Counted from the stretch's first letter, positions 35,001 to 47,820 are shown. The stretch: 64,000 nt of DNA from Talpa occidentalis (GCF_014898055.3 NW_023602073.1:22305784-22369783), one strand, 5' to 3'. Notes: generated by a model from the letters alone, not told the origin. Numbers and translations are program-made.

Positions 35001-38000
35001 GCTAACTCAGTCAGAGGGCTGTTTGTGGCAATTTATAGATGCGCTCAAGCTGTCCCAGCTCTTCAAAGCCCCATTAAGGAGAAACCTTTTAATGACTCAC
35101 TTGAGATGACAAGCATTACACAGCACACATGGCGGCCAAGCCCTGGGCAGCCTATTCTGTTACACTCTGCTCTGCCGGCCCCCAGCCGCCCCCCAGCCCC
35201 CAACAGCTGTTGATGTGTTTTCAGCCTCTGCTTCGCTGCTGTGAGCAGCCAGAGCTCAGGCATCAGGCATCCCGGTATTTTCCAAAGCAACCGGTGGCGT
35301 TAAATTCTTGTATCGCAGAGGTTTCTGGGAATGTCCAGGATCCCCACACTTTTATGGGTCTGGGGAGTTATTTCCCAGGAGAGGCAAGAGAGAAACTCAG
35401 GTGGTGAGGGTGGCCCTGGTGAGTTTGGGAAAGTGGCTTATTCCAACTCTGTGTCCATCTTTATAGACGTGCCTCGCAGGAGTGCTGAGAGGATGAGCTC
35501 TGGGGTCAGATGTGCTGCACATGAGGAGGGCTGCCTGTCTCAGTCCTGGGACAGGGTGATTTATTGCAATGTTGCCAGGCGTGTCTCAGGCTGCTTTGCA
35601 TGCTGACCTCCTCCCACCCCTTTTCTTAAGAAAATTTTCCCTTGGGCTGGGTCCACATCCACATCCTCCATTCCTCTGCCAGCCATCCTGCCCCACCTCT
35701 GGGAGGAGTGCAATGCCACAACTCAACGTTTCAATAAAGGAGTGGAATTTTGAGCGGTGACTTCCCAGAGGGCCGCCTACATGGGGGCCACTTTTTCCCT
35801 AGAAACGGGGCACACAACAAGTTTAGACACTTAGAGATGAAATGCCAACTGACACGCGCAGTCTCCAGGCTGAAGAAGCCTTCAGGACTGAAGGAGGCAG
35901 GAGGCTGATGTTTACTGTGTCAAAACCCAAGACCTAGGCCCCAGAGCAGCGTACTTATTTTTAAGTGATAAAAGTCCTGCCTCGTTATCTGGGGTTTCAA
36001 GTACCTCAGTCAGGCCCGCCTGGTGAAAGACAAGCTTCATCGATAAGAGAAGCTGGTGATAGGCGGAAAACACAACACCCTACCTTGTTTGGGGGTGGGG
36101 GCACAGCTTAGTGAGAAAAGGCAAGTGTTAACCTCTCCCAGAGTTCCAGCACCACCAGACTCCTGGGATCCCTGACTCGCTTTATTCATAGGAAACAATC
36201 AATTGATTGTGCTTTCATCTCCCCCCCGCCACTGCCTTCGCAGAGCCACACTGTAATTACAGCTTTGGGGACAAGGCCGGCCCCACAGGAGGGGCGGAGG
36301 CCACGTTCCCACTGGGCCAGGAATCGGGCCACCCCAAGGGACAGCCTGGCCACCCGGCCCCAGCACTAGCAACCACTCTGCTCCACTCTCATTTTCCAGT
36401 TTGGTCAGATGCAATTCCAAGTGCATTTTTCTGGTGACATAGAAAATCTTCACAGAAGAAATATAGCTTAATTCAAAAGGTGATGGAGAGAACTGTGGAG
36501 AGGTGAGCATTTCTTTACAGCTGTGGGTTCCACTTTGCAATCACCCTCTCAGACCCTCTCAGGGGAAAGGTTATAGTCAGGCCCTCACAAAATCCCAAGA
36601 ATGATGGGGCAAGGCCTGAATTGTGTTGTGTTGAATGACTAAGTGCTGTGACCGAGTAGCAGAGCAACAGGGAGGACACCTCCACTTGAAACAACATCAA
36701 GCCACCCTAGCGTGGATCCGCGCTTCAAGGGGTTGCATGGAAGAAAGTGTTTTACAGAAAGAGGTGGAAAAGGAGCTGTGATTATTGTGTGACCTCTTAG
36801 CTGTAAGAGCTGGATGTCAACAACGCTTTAGAAGTCACATAAAAGCAGTATGTCGGGGTGAGGGGGAGTACGGCCATATATCCGCGAGATGAATGGAGCA
36901 GATGTCTCCTGTCAGAGCTGTGGCTTGGGTCGCTGTCCGGTGGCAGCACTGGGAATGGATTCCCAAGCCCCGGATGACAAGGTGTCTCTGGGAAATGGAT
37001 GACTCAAGAAGGTGTGTCAAGTAAGAGCAACATGTGTTTGAAGATATTGAAAAATTTCTTTTTGTAAAATATGAATAGAAAAAAAAAAAACCTCCAACAT
37101 TTCTCACTAGCTGTTATCTAAAATATACACGTGTATTTAATTAGCAAATTAAACATTTATAGTTACTTGGCCATTCTGTCCATGTTCCCAAATGTTTACT
37201 CAGTTGGCTTAGGGCATTTGTTTGTTTGTTTTCTAGAAAATACAGACCTGCCTCATATTTGAGGTAACCTATTCTTGGGGATATAGAACTAAAACTAAAA
37301 GAAGTCAAAGCCATAAAACAATGTAGAAAGAGCCCCAAAAGTCTCTATTTCAAAAAAAGTTCATTAAAATTAATAAATTTGAACTTACTTAAAAGAACAT
37401 CAGTGCCAATACCTATGATTCAGATTTTAGTTATAGAAAATAATTGAGTATCTTTTATTTAATTATGTATATTTTCTGTCCAGTCTTTTTTCTACTGACA
37501 TATAAACATATATGTATATATGTACACACAGTCTAGAAAGATATGTATCGATATGATCTCTAAGTGTTATGATTAAAGGGATTTTAAAGCGTATATTTCA
37601 CAAGGTATATTATAGGGAGATTTCAGTTATTTAATTAACACACACACTATAAAGCCCACGACAGTTTTTCTGTTTCAAAACCTTTAAATACCAGAATTAC
37701 ATGGATAGATTAGAAATCTTAAAACAATTTTCAGATTATAGAAACCTTGCTACTATTCTTAAAGTCACTGTATTGTATTTCAAGATATTCTCAGTGGGTT
37801 TTTCCCCTTGTACTACTGCCAAATATTTTGCCAAAATAAATTGACAAAGTAAAATTTGCTAAAAATTTGTGATAACACATTGTTGATCTCATGTTCTAAT
37901 AAGATATGTAGGCACAAACAACCTTGTCTGTATGGTAAAAAAATAATGTTTTTCAAAATAGCAAAGATCATTTGATGTTAATAAGGCTAAAGATTCCATC

Positions 38001-38235
38001 TCACTGGGTGTTCTGTTACACTCAGGAGTTGAAGGTGATGAGAAAAAAAGGGGTTTTAGAGTGAAAAAGAAATCATCTGCAGATTTATATAATCTTTAAT
38101 CTAAGGATGTATTCCAAACGATACAGTAGCCAGACTCTGAAGAGCCATGTGATGATTTGTTAGAGAAGCAAATCCATGCCCAGTTATTGGGAGGCTCTGG
38201 TGCTGGGCAGGTGGGAAATGGAGGTAGTGGGGGAA
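32036..38235. other. Noncoding unique sequence, repeat-poor
   Basis: Six kilobases with no recognisable LINE or SINE beyond possible very old fragments. A short CA/GT tract lies at about 32,877-32,905. A GC-rich, C-run-bearing stretch lies near 35,160-35,200. A poly-A run lies at 37,079-37,090. A strong conserved-element candidate at 34,840-35,115 is listed separately. Confidence 0.65.
34840..35115. promoter_or_regulatory. Candidate conserved noncoding element
   Basis: The stretch has balanced composition and no low complexity. It has dense AT-rich cores such as CACATTATTTATTACGAG near 34,922, ACAAATTATTTAACTC near 34,951, GCAATTAGCTAACTC near 34,994, CCCATTAAGG near 35,070 and TTTTAATGACTC near 35,087. 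It has the look of a deeply conserved enhancer: a long non-decayed unique block with homeodomain-like and AP-1-like cores. It flanks an ORF-track-type frame with no known domain. Regulatory function is inference. Confidence 0.3.
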
Positions 38236-38400
38236 GGAAGACCCAGGTTCAAACCTGGCTTTGGGACAACTCCCTTATTTTCTGTCCTCTTCAGCCCCCT
38301 CACTAACTCCTGCTACTATGAGGGTGGATGAAACAATGTTACTCGTAGGAGAACTGTCTGAAAACTGACAATTGGTAAGATGTTGGATGTTATTACTGAC
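38236..38400 (+). repeat. MIR SINE fragment
   Basis: CCCAGGTTCAAACCTGGCTTTG near 38,243 matches the MIR B-box region (CTGGGTTCGAATCC...GGCTCTG). After it come a CTTATTTTCTGTCCTCTTCAG stretch, comparable with the CTCAGTTTCCTCATCTG part, and a GAGGGTGGATGAAACAATGTTACT segment, comparable with GAGGATTAAATGAGTTAATA. Length and order agree with a near-complete, diverged MIR. Confidence 0.7.
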
Positions 38401-39625
38401 ATTTGGTTGGTTGTTCAAGACATTCTACTTGGAATATTCCAGAAACCCAATTTTTCTTCCCTGACTTTTTGATTTATAGTGAAAAATAAGAGGTAATTTT
38501 CATAAGCGAGTTTCTCTGATCACCTTTGTCTCTTCCTGAGGAGGAGATACCAGGAGGAACTGACCATGGAGGGAAAAAGAGTTTGGGGAAGAGTTTGGGC
38601 TAAGATGCCAGAGGTGTATGTCTTTCTGCTACGACTTTGTGCTGGAACCAAGATCCTGTCAGAATAACAGAAAGGAGTAGCCTCATCTCTGTTCTATGAC
38701 AGGCTGATGGACAGCAGGGTGAGGGTCTTCTCCCCCTCCGGCTCACCTCTGAGAAGTCCTGCTGCTGGAGCTGACAGTCAGCTGCCCCCCTGTGGGGGGA
38801 ACTGCATTCACATCACTTGTCTAGTCTCACAGTCAGACCCACACAGCAAGGAGGAGCTTGGCTTGTAATGGGTCCCCAGATGTTCAGCAGAACGACTGGC
38901 AGCCAAAACTAAAGGGCCTGAAAGGTCAGTATCGAAGGCACATTTTCTTTTGGTCAAGTCGCCATTATCCAATTTAGCCCTTGATGCTTGATATAAAAGC
39001 ACATAGTGGAGGGGAAAAGGCAATTAAGACACATCCAACATGGGTCATGTGTAATATAGTGAGAGATTTCAGGGCTCAAGTGGTTGCAGGTGTGGTTTTG
39101 TGGGCCACCTGGCCTGACAGATCTTCATCATCATATACCAGGGTGTGGGTTTAGAGGGACTGCATGTTTTCCCTCTGGGGAATAAAATTTTACAAGCTAA
39201 AAGATCTATAAAGAAAATGCTTTTGCTCTTCAAAACAAACTTTCATGGCCACACATATTCAACCTCTCCAGCTCACCTGGTCGTGAGACTTGCCACTTCT
39301 GCATTTAACAGTACGCAGAAGTGCCATCTCTTAAAAAAGCTCTCCAGTTAGTTGTGCAAAACAACCCATGATGTATTTTCCTCAGGGACATCCTTCCATT
39401 TGTACAACTGTGGGTGTGGTAAGGGGTGATGTGGTAAGCACCACTGGGGAATTCTTGGCTCTAAAGGTGTGTTCTGGGGCCATGAATGCAGAGCTGAGAC
39501 AGCTACTGCAATGGGGCCATCTCTAATATTTCTTCAGGCCACATGGAACTCTGGATGAAAAAAGAAAGTGACATTACAGAAGTATGAGATGAAAATGGCC
39601 CGTGCGCATGTCAGCTCCTAGAATT
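38401..39625. other. Noncoding unique sequence
   Basis: No gene, RNA or transposon recognised. Confidence 0.65.
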
Positions 39626-39651
39626 ATTGTATGAAGGAATTGTATGAAGGA
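39626..39651. repeat. 13-bp tandem duplication at SINE boundary
   Basis: ATTGTATGAAGGA occurs twice head to tail (39,626-39,638 and 39,639-39,651), ending exactly where recognisable SINE sequence begins. Confidence 0.93.
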
Positions 39652-39846
39652 ACCCCAGAGACAGAGCGGGAACAGAAGAGGCAGACTGATGAAATACACT
39701 GCAGAGGGAAGCAGCAGGCGAGACAGGAGAGGTCTGCTGTGCCATGTGGGACCCTCACCGGCCGGCAGGGATTGAACCCGTGCTACAGAGGCTGTGGACA
39801 GATCCATAGCGCTGCGCTCAATCGCCTGTGCCACCAGGGGAGGCCC
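39652..39846 (-). repeat. tRNA-derived SINE copy 2, lacking its 3' tail
   Basis: Read on the minus strand it starts GGGCCTCCCCTGGTGGCAC at 39,846. It has a B-box-like GGTTCAATCCC near 39,767-39,777 and the CACAGCAGACCTCTCCTG middle. It stops after the TCTCTGGGGT segment, without the CTTGTATAAATAAA end or poly-A of the other copies. The missing tail implies deletion after insertion. No target-site duplication is visible. Confidence 0.9.
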
Positions 39847-42800
39847 CCAACAGAGGCATTTTTTATGGTAAAAACTGGAACTAACTATTTCTTAAAAGAG
39901 CGAAAAGTATTCTTATTTCTCAGCATGCCATGTAAGTGTTCTTTATATTGCCATAATCAAGAGAAGTTCCTTTCCCTATAGACTTTTCTCATGTCTACTA
40001 CTCTGTGTTTAAGCAACAGAAAACCTACAATTTGGTGGCAAACATCTGACGGGCTGATTCACTCATGAACCAAGTAAAGACAGGACAGGCGGCTTCAGTG
40101 GGTCAGTTTGGAAATGTGCAAGACAGCTCTGAAGGCTGTCTTCACATGGAGAGTTTGGATCCAGATGTGGCACATGAGACAGGAGAGAGAGATTTATGAG
40201 CATGTATGTTACTTCAGGCATGGACAGCACAATCTTTCTGGGGCACGATGGTGCACCCTCTGCCGCTGCTTGCAAGGTCAAGGAAGGCACTGTTCATTGG
40301 CCTTCAAGAACATCTGACCCTGGGTCACATCTGAGATGTGGAAAACACTTTGATAAAACAGGAGGACAGAAACCATGAACTGGTTTTATTTATTACTCAG
40401 CAACTATTTGAGATGCTACGTGGGAAGATGAATAACAGTAAGTGATGAGGTATGTTTGTCTTACAGGGGTAGGAAGGCAGAACATAAAAGTGAAAAGGAA
40501 GGAAAATTTGCAGAGTATTTTACTGCTACAGGAAAAAATTTAATCTAAACTGCTCAAATTGGTCAATGCTCCCCTTGTTTAACCCAATGTTGCTTAGTGC
40601 TCCTGCTGTACCTAATTCTCCAAGCACATGGCTTTGGGCTCTTACCATTTCAGTTACCATCCAAACAGCCACTCAAGTTGCTTATTTCTGCCAGTGTAAC
40701 CACAAATGTGCCCTAGATGGTGTCTTTTCACTGTCGAAGGCAGCAGGGTTGGTATAGCCTTTGCCCAGTTCCAACCAAATTCTATTAATATACTTAGACA
40801 ACCATCAGAAACAAAGATAAATTCCAACAGCGGAAACAAACTCCCCATCCCACTGGAAATCTGAATCACTGCCCTGAAGATAAGGTGTCTGCCCATATCT
40901 GGGGAATACTGAAATAAATTAGTAAAATATATATTGCTACTAGATAGTGATAGGTACTTAGTTATAGGTACTTAGAAATCAAGGATGAAGAGCAAAGAGG
41001 AAAAAAAAAAAAGAACACCCTGTTATCTTAAAAGCTTCTTAGACTGCACCAAAAGCAAAATAATTCCTGATGTATTTCCTAGATGGAGAAGAGAAAATTT
41101 TAGAAATGGATATTCATCTGTTCCCAGTGAAGAAGACAGCCATCTATTAAATAAAAAACAGACAGATGGAAAGGGGGGTGGCAGAGAGAAATCAAATACA
41201 CAAAAACATACTGGAAAGGCAGCCCTTTCCTGCAGAAATGGAACCAGTGACACAGAAAACATATTCGGGTGTCTATCCAGAACATGGGGAAATGAATAAG
41301 GAGATGTAGTGAAAAAAAAAAAAAAAACAGAGAGGAGCTGTATTATTCTATACATTTTAACCTATTTGCCATTAAGCCCTTGTCCTGAAAAATCAAACTT
41401 ATAGGACTGAAAATATTTTTAAATCATTTAGCAATGACAAAACAACTAAGATCAGAAATTATTTTCGAGGAAAAAAGCTTACATAAAACCACTCACATAA
41501 AGTGGTTGTGATAAATTCCTCAAGTCACTCATCATAAACTCTACCAGATAGCCTAGCAATAGTGAAAGAGTTTAAAAGCAGTGAATTTATAGAGACAATG
41601 CGTGCTACTTTAAACTGCAAAGGTGTGATTAAAAGAAGAGCTACGTAAGTGAGACAAATTTATCTACCAAAAAATGCCTGTTCTGTTTTGCAGTAAACCC
41701 TCCATCTCTTGGCCAGTTTTTCAGCAGGACTGCTCCAACCCTCATCCCAGAAATCCTACTGAGTTTACTGGAAAGAAGAGGACTCAGATTACGCCAGTGA
41801 TCAAGAGCATCTGCTTGCCTGCGAGATGCACAGCGGGAGGAAGCAGAGACATCACTCAAAAGCTGGCAAGTCAACCAGCAGCCAGAAAGATCTGGCGAGA
41901 ATTACAAGCAGAAAGTGGCCAATATGATTTTCAGAGAGAGCATGCGCGAACAGTGTGCTTCCAAGTTTTGCAGCTTTAGGAAAATCAAGTCTCTTCCCCA
42001 GATAAGATTCTGTGTTGTGGAACCTTTGTCCACAAAAGAAGACTGAAATGATTATATTTGAATACACATACAAGTAGATTTATTTATGCTGAGTATTTTA
42101 TTTGTAGAAAGTACCCAGGAAGGCGTAGGCTTAAAAACACAGGGAGACATTTCCATACTAGAGAATATTAGTCTGTGCTGTCTAAATTAAGCACATTCTC
42201 CAGGCAGCAGAGCCTGAGAATCCTTTGCAGTGCTTGGTCCCTCAGAATTGGAGGGAGACAAAATCCATGCAGAGCTTGTGAGACTGACGGAAGAGCACCT
42301 TCATTTGATGTTTAAAAACAGAGACAACAATATTGCCTAGAAATAAAAATATTGGTTACTAACAAAATGATCCTCCACTGAGTAGGGCATGTGTGAGGGT
42401 GTACCCATGTGTACACATGAGCACATACGCTCAGACAGGAGAAAAAGGCTACGGTGAAGTCACCCCAAGTGCCCACTCAGCGCTCTAAGGGTAGGATGGC
42501 AAGTCGACTGAAAATTCATACTTTACAACTGGTAGATTATGACTTAGTCACTTGGAGAAACAATGGAATGAAGAAACTGCATATGGGCGTGGGAGAAGGA
42601 AACGCTCCAGAAAACAGTCTAGAGAACCTCCACTGCATTAGCAGTTCCTGGCAAGCGACCTCCAGTTCTAGTCAGGGATTTAAAAATTCTCACACATTTT
42701 TTTTGTTGTTGTTGCTGATTATTGAATAAGCACTGATGGCTATTGAGAGGAACTTCATATTTGTTGGCTCTTGGGTTCATTATCTGGTGATGTCCAAGAA

Positions 42801-45800
42801 TGGATTTGTAAGGATAAGGCAATGTGAAGCAATAAAAAAAACACAGGTTATCCAAGTCAGAATTCTCATCTTTATAGACATATATCTTCAGTGTGCATTC
42901 CAATTGTTTTTAAAACAGCATCAGTAATAAGCAGTTAATAATACCAGTTGTGTATACAGTGTCCTGAAGAGTAGATGAAATAGGATATGTCACTTAGGCT
43001 GGTTCACGGTAGTTCCTAAGATGGTAGGTAGCCTTTACCTACAGAAAAGCATCACTCTTTCTACACATAGGTAATTTGTGACTTTAAAAATAAATACAGA
43101 TATTAAAACTATTTCTTAAAAAATATAATTTTATGGAATTAAGCAAAATTGACCTATTATGTACACACATATCATATGTATATTTATCAATTGATTTAAA
43201 AAATTAATAATAAAAAAGAAAAAGGTAAGTGTAAATTAGATATCTTACAAACTAATTTAAAAAGATCGTTCTATGTAAATTAAAAAATAGGTTATGAAAA
43301 TTTAGAAGGATCCTCTTCTGTATAATCCCTTTACCCTAAAACAGTCTTACTGAAGAATTCAGGTGAGTCACTAACTTACATAGAAACAGAGATTAAGAAG
43401 TATGGGACTATAACCAAGATGGAAATGCATACATTGTGCAAAAATGAAAAATGATGTAAAAATATATAAAATGAAAAAAGTCAAAAAAGAAAATAAAAGC
43501 AAATTGGGAATCAAAAGCCAGCACCTAGGTACCTAAGCAGAGACTTTCTCTCTTTCTGAAATATGTGCAAATTGCTTCATATGTTAAGCAACATAATTAG
43601 TTTCACTAAAAATATTTTAAAAATTTAAATATTGATGTTATAACATAATTTAAATATAAAATATACCAAAAAGAAATTGACCTCATATATTTGATATTTC
43701 CTTGTAACCAAATAAAATTTGTAAGACTCAAATATATCATGTATAAAAATGTTTACTTAATCAATACTAAATATTGTTCAATTATGAGAAAATTCTTTAC
43801 TAGTTCTAATTACAATTCATTCAGAATTGATCCATGGGACATGGCTACTTCAGTCAAGAGTTTACAAAGAGCAAACATTGGAAATAATGAAATTATAAAA
43901 AATTATAAAAACAAGAGGTTCAGTGGAAGGTGAAACCACCCTCCAACTTTCCCTGAGTTAATAATCCTTACCCTTCTGCCCCTTTGATATGACTTTCTCC
44001 CAGCTGAGCCTGAGCACACTCAAGTTGAGCACACTCAAACATCCATGTGAAAACTAGGTCAACACAATCACTTGTTAAACGGGTAACTACCTAAGTTGAG
44101 GATGTCCTTGAGGAGAATTACCCAAAGATCAAAGTGCTACAAACCAAAGAAAACATGACACAAGAGGGCAATTTATATATTACACAAACCACCACATTCG
44201 ATGAAGAGCTGTGTCCTGGGGGAGAACTGATGCAGTGTCAACCAGGGAAACCTACAAATAGGACTGGTGGTCAGTTATGTCTTCACCCAAGTGGCATTTT
44301 TGCCAACAAGGCTCTTGGCAGCCCTTAGGGGGCCTATGCTAGTGCAATTGCCCAAATATGGTGGGGAATGTGAAAACATCGCAGATATTAGCATTTATTT
44401 TTGAGGCTAACATAATGCAGTGCACAGGCTTTTGCCGTCGGGGCCTGCAGCCACCGAGTGATAACTGAAGCAGTGGAATGCAAATAATCCACTAGTTCAC
44501 ATTCGTGTCACGCTCATTTGTAAATGTTCCCAGTCCCCTCTGGCCCTTTGGGGATGCCACTTGCTTTTTAGGAGCATAACTCATGGGCAGTATATTAAAA
44601 GGGGAGTTAATTGATGAGAGCACCAGCAAGCCATGATTTACTCGTGATCAGCCTCAGCTGATCACTTCTCAACTGCTTGCATAAAAGTTATTTACCTAAT
44701 GGCAATGGCCCAAGATTTATCTATTTCAGCCTCAAAGTTCTATTATTATCTTTAAGATCCCTACTCAGTGCAAAATTGAATTTAGGCAGAAGCTACATTG
44801 AAACTGTCTAACATGCATATACAACTCCGATAAAGCAGGAAATATCTAAGCAATCTGGCACCTCTCTTCTGAGAAATTAAAAGGGTTGTTTCAAATGATT
44901 TATAGGTTTAAGGGGATAAGGACCTTATTTATAATGAAATAGGGTCAGGATTCCGCCCCCCCCCCTTCCCTAGCACTTGACCCAGAAACACCATATTGGA
45001 CTTCTGATTCTGGAAAAGAGTGAAACTCTGTAATTTATTTTTAAAAAGCCTGCGTGGAAATTAATTTACAGCCTAGTTTATCTCCATGTTACAGAGATAA
45101 ATATAATTATTTCTCATTTTGAAGTTGAAAAAGAAAAGCTATCTCCGAATAAGTGGATTCTCCCACTCATTCTCTGGCTCTGCTTGCTTATCTTCATCAT
45201 ATATCAAATTAATGTGTCTGCAAATCCAAGTAAAGAAGTCAAGTGTTTAATCTGAACTCTGTGTCACTTTCTCATACCAAGGAAGGGTAGGAGAGAAATG
45301 GTGGGATGTATCTAAATACATCTATATACACAGGCTACAGACTACAAAGGTGAAAGAACAAAGCAGTTTCTTTAGAGAGTTAAAAACTCTCTTGTGTTTT
45401 GGGGTTTATAAAGATCGCAGTGGAGAGTGATCAGGTGATATCACAACTGTGTTGTGGCCCCTGCCTGCTTCCCCTCCAACTTCCCATCCTTCCTCCCTCC
45501 CACATCATCAGCACCAGTCATTGCACAGGAGACATGTGCCCTCTGTATAGAGAAATGAAGTTTGCAAATGTTGCATAGTGCATGCCGAGGGCAGACCAGC
45601 CTGGGGCACTGCCCTGGCCACCTAGTCACAGGCAGGGGAACCAGCTTCCTTCTTTGCTCTTGCTCTGCACCCCCAAACAAGAGACTTCTGTACTCCCTGG
45701 GCTGCACTGACAGCTGACTGGTGGTCTCCATACTGCTTTGATTACTGCAGACATGCAAAGGACTGGGCGAGCCCAAGTGACTTAGCTGGGACGCACAGCA

Positions 45801-46742
45801 TGCTAGTCAAAGTGAATGTTTCTGCAATTTATAAAAAATTTCCTGCTTGGTCATTTGTCTGAGAAAAGAAGAAAAGTTACGATACGCCTCCTCCCCCCCT
45901 CCCCAAAGGTGAAAGCCATGCCAAGAATGTCCCCTAAAAATATAACATTAATTTCCAACTTCAAGATCTTAACATACTGCCATCAAGTTCAATCTCCATC
46001 AGAAATCCATTAGGGTATACACTTTTAGGACCTATCAAATCATTCTTTCTCAGTTGTGTAATTGTGTTGGAATTTGACTGTAACGAGCACTAAAATATCA
46101 ATGGAAAAATGATAATGACCAGAAATGGCACAGATTTTATTCTGCAATAAATCAAATAACTTCATCACGTATCAGGGATGGAAAGGTAAACATAAGTCAG
46201 AGACCCCGCTGTTGCGGATTCACATGGGTTTTATACTGTGACTCTACCCGTTTTGCAGTGGCCAATGTGTCTGAGAGCTGCTACCACGAATAGTGTCTGA
46301 AAAATGCAAATGTACTGTTAGAATCACAGCCCAGTCCATCTTACTCTGACCAAGAGGTTTGCCGGGGCCAAGGGCTCCACATTGTGCTTTATCTACATCA
46401 TTCCAATGAATTACACCTCTTTACAATCAAGAACAAAAACAGTATTTCATTATACTGAATGATGAAGGTTGAAAACAACGAACGTTTGCATGTCAGAGGC
46501 AGCACCGGTTGGTGATTGTAACAAGAGATTAGACTTGACTCTTGGCATATGGTAAACTCTATTAAAGTCAACTCTATCAGACTTGACTTGGAAAGACCAA
46601 ATGATCAAATCAGAAGAGCTCATTGTTACTAGTTAGCTCTCCTAAACAAATGACAGGGATTTTTTTGGTCGTTGTTTGTTCTTAGCTTTTTTTTTTTTTT
46701 TTCCACTCTGATTAGTATTACTAGCAGCAGTTGTTGCTTCCA
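39847..46742. other. Noncoding unique sequence
   Basis: Nearly 7 kb without a recognised gene. Very AT-rich at 43,030-43,930. Poly-A runs lie near 40,999-41,012 and 41,311-41,326, a C-run at about 44,955-44,965 and a T-run at about 46,688-46,702. Weak old-repeat patterns near 40,390-40,460 and 42,950-43,015 (MIR/L2-like 3' ends) were not firm enough to list. A conserved-element candidate at 44,440-44,730 is listed separately. Confidence 0.6.
44440..44730. promoter_or_regulatory. Candidate conserved noncoding element with octamer motif
   Basis: It contains a perfect ATGCAAAT octamer (POU-factor core) at 44,478-44,485, GAGTTAATTGATGAG near 44,604, a palindromic TGATCAGCCTCAGCTGATCA near 44,646-44,665 and TGCATAAAAGTTATTT near 44,678. 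The sequence is unique and free of low complexity. Enhancer activity is inference from motif density. Confidence 0.3.
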
Positions 46743-46912
46743 CTTTGAATGGCTGAGCACCTCCAATGTGCCACGTTCCATACTTCACAAGCATTTTCTC
46801 ACTGATTCATCGTAATAACCCCAGGAGATAAGCGCCTTTATCACACCAGCTGCACAGGTGAGACAGCAGAGGCACAGAGAGGCTAAGCAAATTGCCCCAG
46901 ATTGGAGCCCTT
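46743..46912 (-). repeat. MIR SINE
   Basis: It reads as the reverse complement of MIR with all main landmarks in order: GAGCACCTCCAATGTGCCA, then a TTCACAAGCATTTTCTCACT segment, then CGTAATAACCCCAGGAG, then GGTGAGACAGCAGAGGCAC, then AGAGAGGCTAAGCAAATTGC. This is the best-preserved MIR in the window. Confidence 0.88.
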
Positions 46913-47084
46913 ACTGTCTATTATTGGCCTTTCTTCCTTTAATTGCATTATTTTTATGGAGATAACATTGGCTGACAACACTATATGTGATTTAGGGATA
47001 AAGGTTCACACCTTTTCAGATGTTTGTTACTACTCCACAATCTAGGGCTTCATCCTTTAGCAATTATTTAACAGCTGTATTTTT

Positions 47085-47225
47085 CAGTAATACTTTTTCA
47101 ACAGTCCCAACAAAGTCCTTGCAAGTGGATATTACTACTATTTTAGAACTGAGGCCACACACTGGGAGAGGGTCACAGCAGGTGGCAAAGTTGGTAAGAG
47201 GGAGTGCTGGGTCCTGGAGTCATCA
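47085..47225 (-). repeat. MIR SINE fragment
   Basis: TATTACTACTATTTTAGAAC, then GAGGCCACACACTGGGAGAG, then GTCACAGCAGGTGGCAAAGT and GAGTGCTGGGTCCTGGAGTC follow the reverse MIR order (TATTATCCCCATTTTACAG, GAGGCACAGAGAGG, TCACACAGCTAGTAAGTGGC, GAGCCGGG). The divergence is typical of this old family. Confidence 0.6.
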
Positions 47226-47489
47226 CACCCTGGGGGTTCTCCAGTATTACAGTCTCCAGTGCTAGAGGGGCATAGATTTTGGAAACATTTTACAAAATGA
47301 CAAGCTAGCAATGGTTGTAGGTTTATTTTTTATTAAGTTTAAAAATGAGATTTATATCGTAGTTCATGCCTACCTCCCAAATTTGAGGAAGGGACTTGCT
47401 GGGTGGGGGTACTAAGTATTTATAACGCCTAGATCCAAAGTTTTATTTTACTATGAATTTTCTTCTATCCTGCCCAAATTATCAGTCAT
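47226..47489. other. Noncoding unique sequence
   Basis: No feature is seen in this short AT-rich interval. Confidence 0.6.
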
Positions 47490-47820
47490 TCTTCACTCCT
47501 GGCTGCTTTCCCTTCCCTCCCTTCTCTTAATAGACTCATTATCATCTCAAAAGCAGAACCTTCCTTCAACCCTTTGTAACTTACTTCTTTTTCTGCCCAA
47601 ACTCCTTGATAAACTAGTCTATAGCGCCTTACTGAAGCCTCTCATTCAAACATTGTATCTGGCTTTCGCTTCAATGGCACTAAGCTGAAAAATCACAAGC
47701 CCCCAAACATCATCAGAACTGTCCACCTGGCCCTTTACCTTTGTTAACTGCCTGCTCTGTGAATCCACTCTCTCCTCCCCTCCCATGACTCTAGGACCAT
47801 CTTGGTTCTCTCCTTATCTT
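47490..47820 (+). repeat. Possible L2 LINE fragment
   Basis: Pyrimidine-rich sequence with the order ACTAGTCTATAGCGCC, CTGGCTTTCGCTTCAATGGCAC, then GGACCATCTTGG resembles a plus-strand L2 ORF segment (the stretch usually reading GGCTTTCGCCCC...CACTGAAACTGC). The match is loose. The inserted SINE pair begins directly after it, and a continuation may resume after 48,408. Confidence 0.35.

Noticed and set aside
47490..47820. Exon of an unknown gene in the pyrimidine-rich stretch
   Set aside because: Stops occur in all frames at exon scale, and the word order is closer to a decayed L2 LINE.
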